Positions 1 through 7,610 are shown, counted from the first letter of the stretch. The stretch is 64,000 nt of DNA from JAOSJL01 sp963704035 (GCA_963704035.1 CAVPGR010000004.1:496001-560000), one strand, 5' to 3'. The notes: generated by a model not told the origin, from the letters alone. Program-made: numbers and translations.

Positions 1-444
1 CTTCTCCCCGAGGCCCGCGGCTTCACCCTCGCTGAGGGGCTCCATGGTCTCGAAGGCCGTGCGATAGACCTCGCTTTCGCCACGACTGACTGCCAGAGAG
101 TTGTCTTCGTCGACGTCGAACTCGCACGAGGTGACGCCCATCAACGACTCCTCGACCGGTGCCGGTGCGGAGCCGAGCACCGCCTCCACCGAAGCGGACG
201 GGATCGACTCACAGGACATTCCGGACGAGCCATCGGAGTCGGCGCCGCTCCCCTCGGTGCTCTCGGTGCTCTGGCTGCTCTCGGTGCTCTCGGTGCCATG
301 GTTATCGGAGTCCGCGGGTAAGACAGTGGTGGTGGGACGATCGGCGTCGTCGGCTGCCTCATCCGAACCCGAGGTGCAAGCGAGCGGAACGCCCAAAACG
401 GTGAGGAGGACCAGAGCTGTCGTCGCGAGTCGGTGGGAGGTCAT
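1..444 (-). CDS. Secreted lipoprotein, 3' end beyond the window
   Basis: The reading frame opens at ATG 444 and runs off the left edge, so only about 148 residues are visible. The N-terminus is a short basic segment (MTSHRLATTA), a hydrophobic core and a Cys after VPLA, which is an acceptable though imperfect lipobox (Pro at -3), so export and lipid anchoring are inferred. A low-complexity Thr/Ser/Glu stretch follows (TESTESSQSTESTE), encoded by 9-base repeats around 254-300, and then a more ordered part with two Cys (SCESIPS and TSCEFDV). The arrangement resembles small actinobacterial lipoproteins of the DUF3558 type, but the family is not certain. The opposite-strand frame over this stretch is Ser-rich and looks like a shadow. 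Confidence 0.7.
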   Translation of the reverse strand, partial: MTSHRLATTALVLLTVLGVPLACTSGSDEAADDADRPTTTVLPADSDNHGTESTESSQSTESTEGSGADSDGSSGMSCESIPSASVEAVLGSAPAPVEESLMGVTSCEFDVDEDNSLAVSRGESEVYRTAFETMEPLSEGEAAGLGEK

Positions 445-519
445 GGGTGTGGAGGCTACCCACTTCCGGGGAGCACCCCCTGTCCGCGGGATCGCCTAGA
501 CGTGACCGCGTCGACACCA

Positions 520-544
520 GTGGCGTCGTCACCCTCGACGCCAC
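520..544. terminator. Perfect 9-bp hairpin beside tRNA fragment A
   Basis: GTGGCGTCG (520-528) pairs exactly with CGACGCCAC (536-544) across a 7-base loop. It lies beyond the 3' side of the minus-strand tRNA remnant at 616-657 and before the lipoprotein start at 444. No clear U-tract follows, so a terminator role is inferred from position only. Confidence 0.4.
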
Positions 545-593
545 ACGCGACTACCAACCCCATCGGCACCCCAGAACCAAGACACGCATCCGG

Positions 594-613
594 GATGTCT
601 CGCGACATCACAT
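594..613. repeat. 20-bp direct repeat, left copy
   Basis: This 20-base sequence containing GATGTC-TCGC-GACATC is identical to 6715-6734. Both copies sit immediately 3' of a tRNA-fMet sequence in the same orientation, a truncated one here and the intact gene at 6738. Together with the tRNA 3' halves they form a direct repeat bounding 614-6734, as expected for attachment sites of an element integrated at a tRNA 3' end. Confidence 0.7.
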
Positions 614-615
614 AG

Positions 616-657
616 TGGAGGCGGCGGGATTTGAACCTGCGACCTTCGGGTCATGAG
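616..657 (-). repeat. tRNA-fMet 3' fragment A (att-like remnant)
   Basis: On the minus strand this matches the 3' half of the intact initiator tRNA at 6738-6811 from the CTCAT anticodon loop through the variable and T arms. The acceptor differs (CCGCCTCCA). The 5' side cannot pair with the anticodon stem (TTGT against ACCC), so this is not a working tRNA. It reads as the tRNA 3' end left or carried by an integrating element. Confidence 0.75.
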
Positions 658-809
658 ACAAACGCGGTGCTTCCCGGCTCGCACCAGGGCGTCCCACGCA
701 GTACCTCTGGGCTGGGCTCGTCGTCGTCCTGAGCGTTTGCAGTCAGCGAGAAGATTGCGGTCATCCATCGGTTCTGCCTTCGGAATCGTTCAGTCCTCAC
801 GAGCCGAGG
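658..809. other. No gene seen
   Basis: Between tRNA fragment A and the frameshifted RibD-C gene I see no convincing reading frame, hairpin or tRNA. It may be the stretch that replaced the tRNA 5' half. Confidence 0.5.
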
Positions 810-1371
810 TCAGCGCCGCACGCGGTACGCCACGTGCACCGCGCCGTTGCCGAAGCGACGCTCGTCGATGAGCTCGAGAGTCCAGGCGCAGATCGGTCGG
901 GAAGGCCGGCTTGCCGGCGCCGACCGCCACCGGGGAGAGCACCAATCGGATCTCGTCTACGACACCGGCGCGCACGGCCTCGGCGGCGAGTCCGGGCCCG
1001 CCCACCAACAGGTCGGCCGACGTCGCCTCCTTCAAGGCCCGCACCTCGTCGGCGTCGAACGCCGGCACGATGCGCGTCCGCGTCGTGACCGGGTCGGTGA
1101 GGGTGGTGGAGTAGACGACCTTGTCCGAGTCCTGCCATGCGGCGGCGAAGTCCGCCAGAATCGCCGACTCCTCGGCGAACGACGGATCCGTCTCCCACAC
1201 GGCCATCGTCTCGTACATCCGGCGTCCGAGCAGCTGAGTGCCGATGCCGCGCATCATGTCGTTGTAGAACTCGTGCACCTCCTCGTCAGGCTCCGACCAG
1301 TCGAAGGAGCCGTTGGCGTCCTCCGTGAAGCCGTCCAACGAGGTGTTGGTCGCGTAGATGAGCTTCCCCAT
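810..1371 (-). pseudogene. Dihydrofolate-reductase-like (RibD C-terminal) protein, frameshifted
   Basis: The protein opens MGKLIYATNTSLDGF at ATG 1371, the usual start of the small DHFR/RibD-C 'dihydrofolate reductase family' proteins of actinobacteria, and continues with LLGRRMYETMAVWE and a Gly-rich nucleotide-binding part (LLVGGPGLAAEAVRAG). These are NADPH-dependent reductase folds whose substrates are mostly unknown. Near 878 one extra base shifts the frame. The original frame then runs on to a stop at 790, whereas the shifted frame gives the normal family ending LELIDERRFGNGAVHVAYRV with a stop at 810. It is either a recent pseudogene or a sequencing indel. It lies inside the tRNA-bounded island and has no operon partner. 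Confidence 0.75.
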
Positions 1372-1628
1372 GCGATCCTCCGAGCGCGTTGGCGTCGGCA
1401 GTTCCGACACGTCCAACGAGCCAACCAAGGCATTCTTGTCGCGACCGAGCGCGAGCGCGGGCCCCTGACCATCCCGCACCGTGGTGGCCGGGTTGGCCGT
1501 GACCGCGAGCGCCAGCCTTCGGGTAGGACAGCTGTGGACCCGGACACCCGCTCCACGTGCGGGCCTTCGTCCAGCTCTGGACCGCCCGGGGGCACCTTGC
1601 CGAAAACTTCGGGGGTAGCCTCGGACCC

Positions 1629-2330
1629 TTGAGAATTCACCGAAGGACCTCCCGCGACGACAACCAACTGCTCCGCCGGACCGGTCGAGCTCTGATGGGC
1701 GGGACGGCGGCTGCCGTGCTCGTCGTTGGCTGCTCATCCGCGCCTGATTCCTCGAGCGACGCTGGTTCCTCAGCGGCGGAACAATCCGGTGATTCCAGCT
1801 CAGATAGCCCGTCCGTGGCTGAACCTCGAGACGATGCTGTTGCACTCGACAGCGTCTGTGATCTGGTCTCGACCGATGAAGTCGATTCGATCACTGGCTT
1901 GACGCTCGACCTTCACACGACGGGCAACATTGTCTCTGGGCCTCCGTATGACCGTTGCAGTTGGGAACCTCCAGATGGCAACGTCGTCGCAGCCAGCATC
2001 CATGCACGTCCGCTTCGCAACGAGGGTGTTTCGTCGCCTGAGGAATGGTGGACTCGAAACCTCGAACCACTAAGAGAAGCGGTGATCGCCGTCAGGCCGC
2101 TGCCAGACTTCGGCGACCATGGTTACCTCGCTACGGATGACACGACGGTTGAGGTCCTCTGGTTTCCGGAACCGACGACCTACGTGGAAGCACGCGTCTA
2201 TTCAACGGGATGGGTCGGCACTCCGCCGCCCCCGTCGGAGGAACTCGAACAGATGGTGCTGGAACTGAGCGAGTTGTTTGCCGAACGATTGGACCCTCAC
2301 CTGCCGTTGCCGGATCCCGAGATCGACTAG
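1629..2330 (+). CDS. DUF3558-like lipoprotein
   Basis: A lipobox-type signal peptide (GTAAAVLVVGC) is followed by a Ser/Asp-rich linker of about 40 residues and a globular domain beginning DSVCDLVSTDEVDSITG and then CSWEPP. This Cys-LL-T-EEV...Cys-W layout resembles DUF3558 surface lipoproteins of actinobacteria, whose function is not established. The start is uncertain: TTG 1629 gives an Arg-rich n-region before the hydrophobic core, ATG 1695 leaves almost none, and GTG 1557 is also in frame. It is divergent from the RibD-C gene and lies within the island. Confidence 0.65.
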   Translation: MRIHRRTSRDDNQLLRRTGRALMGGTAAAVLVVGCSSAPDSSSDAGSSAAEQSGDSSSDSPSVAEPRDDAVALDSVCDLVSTDEVDSITGLTLDLHTTGNIVSGPPYDRCSWEPPDGNVVAASIHARPLRNEGVSSPEEWWTRNLEPLREAVIAVRPLPDFGDHGYLATDDTTVEVLWFPEPTTYVEARVYSTGWVGTPPPPSEELEQMVLELSELFAERLDPHLPLPDPEID

Positions 2331-2492
2331 GAGTCCGTCGAGCAAAGAGTCGCGTCGCAGCGCCTGGTGCTCTCTGGCGGGCTGATGCCGCTGCGCGTGT
2401 GGCGACGAGCACACGTCGATGCGAGATGTTGAATCGGGACAGCACAATAAATACTCATCAGCCGCAAGACACCGGGCCCTCTGAACACAGCC

Positions 2493-2515
2493 AGGCCCCG
2501 CACATGGCGGAGCCT
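2493..2515. terminator. Hairpin beside tRNA fragment B
   Basis: AGGCCCCGC (2493-2501) pairs with GCGGAGCCT (2507-2515), one mismatch, around a 5-base loop. The hairpin and its flank recur next to fragment C at 3439-3463 and sit just 3' of the minus-strand tRNA fragment, the place for a tRNA terminator. Confidence 0.55.
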
Positions 2516-2531
2516 CTGATCTGCTGTTTGG

Positions 2532-2578
2532 TGGCGGGGGCGGGATTGGAATCTGCGACCTTCGGGTTATGCGCCCGA
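2532..2578 (-). repeat. tRNA-fMet 3' fragment B (att-like remnant)
   Basis: About 47 bases match the 3' half of the tRNA-fMet at 6738-6811 with a handful of mismatches (GGGATTGGAATC for AGGATTTGAACC). The stop codon of the broken nucleotidyltransferase-like gene lies inside it (TAA, 2569-2567). With fragment C it brackets the XRE module. Confidence 0.75.
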
Positions 2579-2877
2579 TTCCGATCCCACCCAGGCCGCG
2601 ATCCGTTCGACGATGGCGGACTCCAGTTCGGAAACTCCGGTCAATCGATCCAGCAGCTTCGCGGAGTCGACGTTGCCATCACGGAGGAGAGCCTCGCAGA
2701 ACTCCCGGTCCTTGTCGCGCCCCGCGACCGCTTTGGATATCCAGAGGTCGTGAAGCTCCAGACACCATGCGACCACACCGTTGGTGCCGGGGCTCTCGTA
2801 GCGCACCAGACGCTCGCACCAGCCGTCCCCACCCCGGCAGCGGCCCTGATCGCGTGGTCGAAGTCGGAGCGTTTCAA
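2567..2877 (-). pseudogene. Nucleotidyltransferase-like (DUF6036-type) gene with internal deletion
   Basis: The N-terminus MKRSDFDHAIRAA and the C-terminal part RLVRYESPGTNGVVAWCLELHDLW followed by SKAVAGRDKDREFC look like the two ends of the DUF6036 proteins that accompany XRE regulators. They are in different frames, and the roughly 80-100 residue middle that should carry the nucleotidyltransferase core is absent. The ATG overlaps the stop of the XRE gene (ATGA at 2877-2874), so the pair was translationally coupled. As it stands no catalytic product can be made. The family name rests on remembered similarity; the deletion and the frame mismatch are direct observations. Confidence 0.6.
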
Positions 2878-3377
2878 CGCCGGGACTCCTCGACGCGGAA
2901 CTTCCGGTAGACGTCGGCCCGCTCACTGGCGCTGAGTACTCCCGCGAAAGGGGTGACCTGCCTGAGTTCGCGCGCGAACCCGCGTGGATCCGTCATCACG
3001 TCTGTGATCTCATCAACGGGCCGACGCAGGATCTGCCGCCACTGATCGAGCAGCGGCCGTGCACCCGGCTGCGCACGGCTCATCGTTGCGAGGTTGCGAC
3101 GTGCCGCGGCCACCACGCTCCTCGGAGCGTCGTGCAGATGCAGCGCGATCGCTCGATGCATCAGGATGCTGCGGCGGTCTTCTCGGGTCATAGGTCTCAC
3201 GACATCGACAACCGCCTCGAAACCGGCCGCCTCCGCTAGGCGCTCCACAGTTCTCATCGTCGGGCTCTTCGACGCAGACTCATAGGCAGCGACCGTCGGT
3301 TGCGATGTTCCCGCGGCCGTAGCCAGCTCGGCCTGGGTCATCCCGGAGCGGTGGCGGATTTCGCGTACGGCGTTCAT
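2874..3377 (-). CDS. XRE-family HTH regulator of a toxin-antitoxin-like pair
   Basis: A 167-residue protein with an N-terminal helix-turn-helix of the Xre/Cro type (MTQAELATAAGTSQPTVAAYE, roughly residues 12-32), followed by a helical Arg-rich region and FARELRQVTPFAGVLSASER. I start it at ATG 3377, not the longer frame, because a TATACT box lies exactly 7 bases before this ATG. The likely job is DNA-binding autorepressor and antitoxin for the coupled downstream gene, which is now broken. The module is bounded on both sides by tRNA fragments B and C, so it looks like a transferred cassette. Confidence 0.75.
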   Translation of the reverse strand: MNAVREIRHRSGMTQAELATAAGTSQPTVAAYESASKSPTMRTVERLAEAAGFEAVVDVVRPMTREDRRSILMHRAIALHLHDAPRSVVAAARRNLATMSRAQPGARPLLDQWRQILRRPVDEITDVMTDPRGFARELRQVTPFAGVLSASERADVYRKFRVEESRR

Positions 3378-3412
3378 GGCCGTAGTATATCTGATCGAAT
3401 ATTGATCGATCG
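3378..3412 (-). promoter_or_regulatory. Leaderless promoter with operator-like inverted repeat
   Basis: On the minus strand TATACT (3389-3384) ends seven bases before ATG 3377, placing the transcript start on the start codon. Upstream lies a near-palindrome TGATCGAATATTGATCGA (3392-3409), a plausible binding site for the XRE protein itself. Confidence 0.6.
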
Positions 3413-3438
3413 CCAGCAGGGGTCGCGTGGAACGCAGC

Positions 3439-3463
3439 GAGGCCCCGCACATGGCGGGGCCTC
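3439..3463. terminator. Perfect 10-bp hairpin beside tRNA fragment C
   Basis: GAGGCCCCGC (3439-3448) and GCGGGGCCTC (3454-3463) pair perfectly around ACATG. It is nearly identical to the hairpin at 2493 and lies 3' of fragment C, so terminator and tRNA end were duplicated as a unit. Confidence 0.6.
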
Positions 3464-3481
3464 CGACCTGCTGTTGCTGAG

Positions 3482-3530
3482 TGGCGGGGGCAGGATTCAA
3501 CCTGCGACCTTCGGGTCACGAGCCCGACGA
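3482..3530 (-). repeat. tRNA-fMet 3' fragment C (att-like remnant)
   Basis: Forty-nine bases match the intact tRNA from the 3' end through the anticodon stem (AGCCCGACGA), with a small change in the T loop (GGATTCAACC). The D arm and 5' acceptor are missing. It is closer to the intact copy than fragments A and B are. Confidence 0.75.
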
Positions 3531-3642
3531 TCCGGCCAGAGAACCCAACGCTGCGGCGCTGCCGCGAGATCCGACGCGCATGTCCATGGTCTCAGCAGGG
3601 GGAAGATCGGCCGTCACGATACGAGTCCCGTTCGGCCAACCG

Positions 3643-3962
3643 TCAGGCGACCTGGACGGCGTCCTTCAGGTCCGCCGGGACCTGCTCGGGGAACGAGACG
3701 ATGAGATGTCGGTCGAGGGCGGTGGCGACTCGCGCGAGGGTGTCGATGCGGTTGCGCGCCCCCCCACCTTCCTCGAGCCGGGAGATGACCGACTGGGTGG
3801 TGCCCATGCGCTCGGCGAGCTCACGCTGGCTGAGCGCGGCCTCGGTACGCAGGTCGTAGATCAGTTGCCCGAGGGCGAAGTCCTGATCCACCCCGCGCGC
3901 GTGTCGGCGTCGGGACCGGGACGCTTCTTCTTTACGTCGTCCCAGCGGGAGTAGTTGGCCAT
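3643..3962 (-). pseudogene. higA-like: HigA-like antitoxin, frame disrupted
   Basis: From ATG 3962 the product begins MANYSRWDDVKKKRP, typical of HigA-type antitoxins paired with Gp49/HigB toxins, but this frame stops at 3861. The HTH part (ALSQRELAERMGTTQSVISRLE, then RIDTLARVATALD) is in another frame that continues to a stop at 3643. The shift falls near 3889-3900. A shorter antitoxin from GTG 3891 (about 82 residues, complete HTH) would still be possible. The gene follows the toxin directly, the HigB-first order. Confidence 0.65.
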
Positions 3963-3973
3963 GGTGGTCTCCT

Positions 3974-4296
3974 TCATGGGTTCCTTCGGGCGCAGTCCCG
4001 GGCGCCTTGCGAGCCCGGTCGATCTCGGAGCGTTCGTTGTTGCGTTGCTTTCGGAAGGTCGTGAGCAAGATGATCCGGCCGTCTTTGGTGAATCGGTAGG
4101 TGATCCGTCGGGCCGTGGGGCCGAGTGTGAACCGCAGCTCGAACAACCCACCGCCGAGGCTTTTCGACAGCGGCATGCGAGCCGAGGAGCCCATGGCGAC
4201 CAGGCGATCGATCACTACGACCGTTCGGTCCCACTCGGTCTCATGGAGCGAGTCCATCCATTCGACGACCTCGTCGTGGAGCTCCAGCTGGACCAC
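3974..4296 (-). pseudogene. higB-like: HigB/RelE-like toxin of the Gp49 type, altered 3' end
   Basis: The sequence from GTG 4296 reads VVQLELHDEVVEWMDSLHE, then LGGGLFELRF, ARRITYRF and LLTTFRKQRNNER. This is the compact mRNA-interferase fold of phage Gp49/HigB toxins, including the FRKQ segment near the C-terminus. An AT-rich promoter (GATAATAC, about 4300-4310) lies just upstream. The expected family ending (ARDCARRNP, stop at 3974) is one frame away. In the frame of the toxin body no stop occurs, so it reads on through the antitoxin HTH to 3643, giving a 217-residue toxin-antitoxin read-through product. Error, decay or a genuine fusion cannot be separated from sequence alone. Confidence 0.65.
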
Positions 4297-4337
4297 CCTG
4301 GTATTATCGCATTTCTGCAATGATCGCACAAGGACGA

Positions 4338-4676
4338 TCATCGCCACGCCACGACTCGCTCAGCGGGAAAAACGTCCTGATAGCGACGCAGGTACCTCGA
4401 GATCTTCAGTGGCCCGAAGTGGTAGTGCTGGCGGAGATAGACGATCTTGCCAACCAACGTCGGCCTGGGTCTCATGCGGACAGACGTGCGGCCGTGAGGA
4501 CCGGTCCCGCAGGCCTTGCTCGCCGTGGTCCTCGTAGCGGTGCAGCCACTTGTAGAAGGTGGGCCGGCTGATCCCGTAGTAGCGACACGTAGCCGCCACG
4601 TTGCCCGTCACCTCCTCAGCGTGGCGAGCACCGCCAGACGGTGCCGGATCTTGCGTTGCTGCTCTCGTTCATCCAT
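4338..4676 (-). mobile_element. IS481-type transposase remnant (N-terminal HTH only)
   Basis: Three frames join to give MDEREQQRKIRHRLAVLRHAE, EVTGNVAATCRYYGISRPTFYKWLHRY followed by EDHGEQGLRDRSSRPH, then GKIVYLRQHYHFGPLKISRYL. That is the N-terminal winged-helix region of IS481-family transposases. One base is missing near 4612 and one extra base lies near 4465. The catalytic DDE domain is gone; the frame ends at 4338, about 40 bases before the toxin start. The element is dead, and I could not define its terminal repeats. Confidence 0.7.
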
Positions 4677-4829
4677 CTGGATCTCCTCTCGCAGAAGACC
4701 CCAAATGTAGACAACCTTCGTCAGTTCTAGATCTAGGTGGCGGCGGACCCGGGGTGGTTCGCACGATGCCGGCTGGTCCGGTCGGACGGCCACACGAGAG
4801 TTCGTCCGCCTCTGGCTGCGCAAACCCGC

Positions 4830-6506
4830 TCAGGCGATGACTTCGAGCATCATCTCGAGCGCCTCTTCGAAACCGGATTTCGTGGACCCTTCGCCGCGAG
4901 GCTTCTGCGCCTTCGGACCGGCCCGCCACAACTCGGTCGCCGTGGGCGTTCCGTTCACCATCGCAACCTGCATCACGACCAGGTTCTGGCCGCTCAGCTC
5001 GGCGTAGGTGTCGGCATCACCGTTGGTGCCCGTCGCCCACAACGCCGTGCCGGCCGCCTCCGGCGGCGCTCCGCCTGGGGGTCCGGGGTAGATCACCAGG
5101 TTGCCGTCGTCCTGCATGATCAGGAACACGCCCGCGCCCCCGGTCGTGCCGGTCCACACCTGATAGGTGTCTTCGGGTCCGTTCGTCCTCAGTGTGTCGA
5201 GCTCCCAGTCACCGTCGCCCGTGTGGCGCGCGAACTGCATCACGTACGACAGGCCGTCCTCGTCGCCCACGGAGTTCATCTGCTGGTCCTCGGACATCGT
5301 GTCGCCGTGACACAGAATGCTCCCGGGGGTGTTGTCGGTGTTCGAGGCCCAGATTGCTGTGCCGCTGGTCGAGTAGACGACGAAGTTCCCGTCGTCCTGC
5401 AGCGTCGCTGTCGCACCTGAATTGCCCGAGGTGTTCGACGCCCACTGGACCCCGCCGTCCGGCGTGTAGAGAACCAGGTTCCCGTCGGTCTGCATCGTCA
5501 GGTAAGAGCCGGCGGACAATGCGGTGGGGACGCCGTAGATGACCGGCGGCATCGTGTCCCCGGCCGCTTCGGCGGTTGACTCCGCCACCTCGATCAGGCC
5601 CGGCTGGACCCACATGGGGCACGGGACGCCGGTCATCGTGAACAGCGTCAGGGCACCGTTGGCCGCCATGTCCAGCTCGTATTCGCCGTTGGCGGGTTGC
5701 AGATACTGGTTGGGCTCGAGGGTGACGCCGGACCCGATCGTCGCGCCCTCGAACGACGGCACCGCGGTATTCGTCGAGAAGTGCGGCGGAGCAGGATCGG
5801 AGGTCTGCGCGGCGGCTACAGCGTGCACGGTTGCAACGGTCCGAGCCTGAATGCGGACCAGTGCCAGGTCGTCTGCGCTGGCACCAGCGGTGCGAACAGC
5901 GCTGGTGACGCCCGTGGTCGCCTTGGCGGACGTCGGGTCGGGTGCGCCGGATGGTGAGCTGCTCGCCGCAGGATCGACGATCTGGGCAGCGCCGTCGTCG
6001 CTCAGCACCAACTCGGCGCCCGGCACGCCCGATGTCGCTGAGGACCACAGCACCTTCGAACCGTCGACGACCTGGAGGTCGCCGTCGGGCTGCATCGTCA
6101 GAATTGCGCCGGGGTGGCCATCGGTCCCGGTAGACCACAGTTCGCGCGGCTGGTTGATGTAGCACTCCCAGCCTTCGCACGTGGAGGTGACCGCAACCCG
6201 CTCGCCCAGCGCCGCACGGCGAGAATCGCTCTGGTTCGTGGGCAGGTAGGACAACACCACGTCCCCCGACGACAGGACCGCCAGCTGGCTCAATCTGTTG
6301 GGCGCCACCAGCGCCTGCCCGGCCTCCAGCGACGCACCGGACTCGAGGACCGGTCCTTCGTCAGTGGTGTCGCTCGACGCCGGGACACTCTCCGGTGTCG
6401 CGTCGGTGGTCACCGGACTCTCCGAGCCGTCACCGCTGTCCGTGCTCGAACACGACACCGCGACGACCGCGATCACCAGCCCAACGAGGAGATGCCTGAC
6501 CGACAT
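4830..6506 (-). CDS. Lipoprotein with bulb-type (mannose-binding) lectin repeats
   Basis: A lipoprotein signal (MSVRHLLVGLVIAVVAVSC) from ATG 6506 is followed by a Thr/Ser/Glu-rich linker and repeated beta-prism segments of the B-lectin fold. The clearest are MQTDGNLVLYTPDGG-VQWASNT, LQDDGNFVVYSTSG-AIWASNT and MQDDGNLVIY; a weaker one is MQPDGDLQVVDGSKVLWSS near the N-terminus. The QxDxNxVxY mannose-site consensus is best kept in the second half. The protein is about 558 residues, anchored outside the membrane, and likely binds glycans or is a surface or bacteriocin-like lectin. ATG 6521 is an alternative start. It stands alone between the transposase remnant and the intact tRNA. Confidence 0.75.
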   Translation of the reverse strand: MSVRHLLVGLVIAVVAVSCSSTDSGDGSESPVTTDATPESVPASSDTTDEGPVLESGASLEAGQALVAPNRLSQLAVLSSGDVVLSYLPTNQSDSRRAALGERVAVTSTCEGWECYINQPRELWSTGTDGHPGAILTMQPDGDLQVVDGSKVLWSSATSGVPGAELVLSDDGAAQIVDPAASSSPSGAPDPTSAKATTGVTSAVRTAGASADDLALVRIQARTVATVHAVAAAQTSDPAPPHFSTNTAVPSFEGATIGSGVTLEPNQYLQPANGEYELDMAANGALTLFTMTGVPCPMWVQPGLIEVAESTAEAAGDTMPPVIYGVPTALSAGSYLTMQTDGNLVLYTPDGGVQWASNTSGNSGATATLQDDGNFVVYSTSGTAIWASNTDNTPGSILCHGDTMSEDQQMNSVGDEDGLSYVMQFARHTGDGDWELDTLRTNGPEDTYQVWTGTTGGAGVFLIMQDDGNLVIYPGPPGGAPPEAAGTALWATGTNGDADTYAELSGQNLVVMQVAMVNGTPTATELWRAGPKAQKPRGEGSTKSGFEEALEMMLEVIA

Positions 6507-6678
6507 GTCGATTCCAATCATGAAGACGCAGAGCCGGGGTGCTCCAGCCGTCTGCCATCTGATCGGCAGCACTCGCGAGGATCTGAGGTTTGGCACCGCG
6601 CCGCTCACACCTGGCCGCCGTACCGAGGGACGAAAACGCGGCCCCTCGACCGGAGTCACTTGCGACACAGAAATGACC

Positions 6679-6711
6679 AAGGACCGAACCCAAAACGCAG
6701 GTTCGGTCCTT
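6679..6711. terminator. 12-bp perfect hairpin downstream of tRNA-fMet
   Basis: AAGGACCGAACC (6679-6690) pairs fully with GGTTCGGTCCTT (6700-6711) over a 9-base loop, starting 27 bases after the tRNA 3' end on the minus strand. Only a weak T-run follows (TCATTT). It is the best candidate terminator of the tRNA transcript. Confidence 0.6.
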
Positions 6712-6714
6712 GCC

Positions 6715-6734
6715 GATGTCTCGCGACATCACAT
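6715..6734. repeat. 20-bp direct repeat, right copy
   Basis: Identical to 594-613 and directly adjoining the intact tRNA 3' end. It contains the GATGTC/GACATC inverted repeat with a TCGC loop, which may also act as part of the tRNA terminator. Confidence 0.7.
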
Positions 6735-6737
6735 GAG

Positions 6738-6811
<74 letters not shown>

Positions 6812-7082
6812 CCGTGAAACTACCACCGAGGGCGGCGCCGACTCTCACCGATGGATGCTGCGAACCAATGCCGCGAACCATGCCGCGAACCAATGCCCCG
6901 AGTCACGTACAGCTCTTCCTTGACCGGCTCTGAGCGGGCTCCTTACACTCCGGCGCGGCGAAGGGAGCGGCTGATGAGGGGGCGCAGGCGGCGGGCACCG
7001 ACGGTTGATGTCGCCGCGGCGTCGGTGACGACCATCTCGACAGCCCGACGGAAGCCGCACCGTCTTCCATCGGCCTAAGTAC
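6812..7082. other. Intergenic, short repeats upstream of tRNA-fMet
   Basis: No gene seen. Three copies of a 12-13 base unit (GCNGCGAACCA) lie at 6857-6894, on the promoter side of the tRNA. A half of the cluster palindrome (CTAAGT, 7075-7080) lies just before ATG 7083, without a matching left half. Confidence 0.5.
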
Positions 7083-7610
7083 ATGCCCGGAGTGCTTCCC
7101 GGTCGGGTCCGGCAGAACGGTTACGTGGTGCCCGATCTCGATGCCGCGCTCCTCCACTGGACCGAGGTGCTCGGCGTCGGGCCGTGGTTCACGATCCGGA
7201 ACCTGACGCTGGATCCGAGCGAGTATCGCGGCGCAGCGGTCTCCACCGAAATCAGCCTCGCCGTCGCCAACAGCGGAGATCTGCAACTCGAGCTGATCCA
7301 GGTGCACGACGACTCTCCGTCATGCTTCCGTGAATTCCTCGACGGGGGCAATGAAGGCCTTCACCACCTCGCGTGGTGGACCGACGACTTCGAGGCGACG
7401 ATCCAGCGGGCCGAGGCCGCGGGATGGGGCGTGATCCAGTCCGGCGATCTGATGGGCACCCGGTTCTGCTACTTCGATACGGAAATGCACCCGGGAACGG
7501 TCGCGGAACTCATGGAACTCAACGACATGAGCCGGTGGCTCGCCACGCAGGCCCACGAGGCTGCCGACACGTGGGACGGCACGACCGACCCGATCCGCGC
7601 ACTCGGCTGA
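7083..7610 (+). CDS. Glyoxalase/VOC-fold protein
   Basis: A 175-residue vicinal-oxygen-chelate protein. It opens with GRVRQNGYVVPDLDAALLHWTEVLGVGPW, the usual first beta-alpha-beta-beta-beta module, and its second half carries GLHHLAWWTDDFEATIQRAE and ends VAELMELND. Candidate metal ligands are the His in GLHHLAW and Glu in AELMEL. Members isomerise, epimerise or dioxygenate small substrates; the methylmalonyl-CoA epimerase and glyoxalase branches have this 'PDLDAALLHW' style opening, but the activity is not resolvable here. It is the first gene of the metabolic cluster and converges on the carotenoid oxygenase. Confidence 0.8.
   Translation: MPGVLPGRVRQNGYVVPDLDAALLHWTEVLGVGPWFTIRNLTLDPSEYRGAAVSTEISLAVANSGDLQLELIQVHDDSPSCFREFLDGGNEGLHHLAWWTDDFEATIQRAEAAGWGVIQSGDLMGTRFCYFDTEMHPGTVAELMELNDMSRWLATQAHEAADTWDGTTDPIRALG

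Noticed and set aside
101..499. Plus-strand 132-residue frame at the left edge
   Set aside because: Ser-rich shadow of the minus-strand lipoprotein, which has a start, signal peptide and lipobox.
616..700. Fragment A as a functional tRNA
   Set aside because: Only the 3' half matches; no D arm and no pairing 5' anticodon stem.
1372..1628. Remnant gene in the gap upstream of the RibD-C gene
   Set aside because: A short minus-strand stretch (VGSLDVSELPTP) looks weakly protein-like but has no start, motif or family resemblance.
790..1845. A 351-residue minus-strand protein extending the RibD-C gene upstream
   Set aside because: The first 158 residues are low-complexity Arg-rich sequence overlapping the lipoprotein on the other strand; homology starts at ATG 1371.
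5209..6180. Minus-strand 323-residue Arg-rich frame inside the lectin gene
   Set aside because: High-GC shadow with no hydrophobic core; the lectin frame holds the repeated motif.
6857..6894. Possible CRISPR-like array upstream of tRNA-fMet
   Set aside because: Three contiguous 12-13 base units without spacers; a simple tandem repeat.
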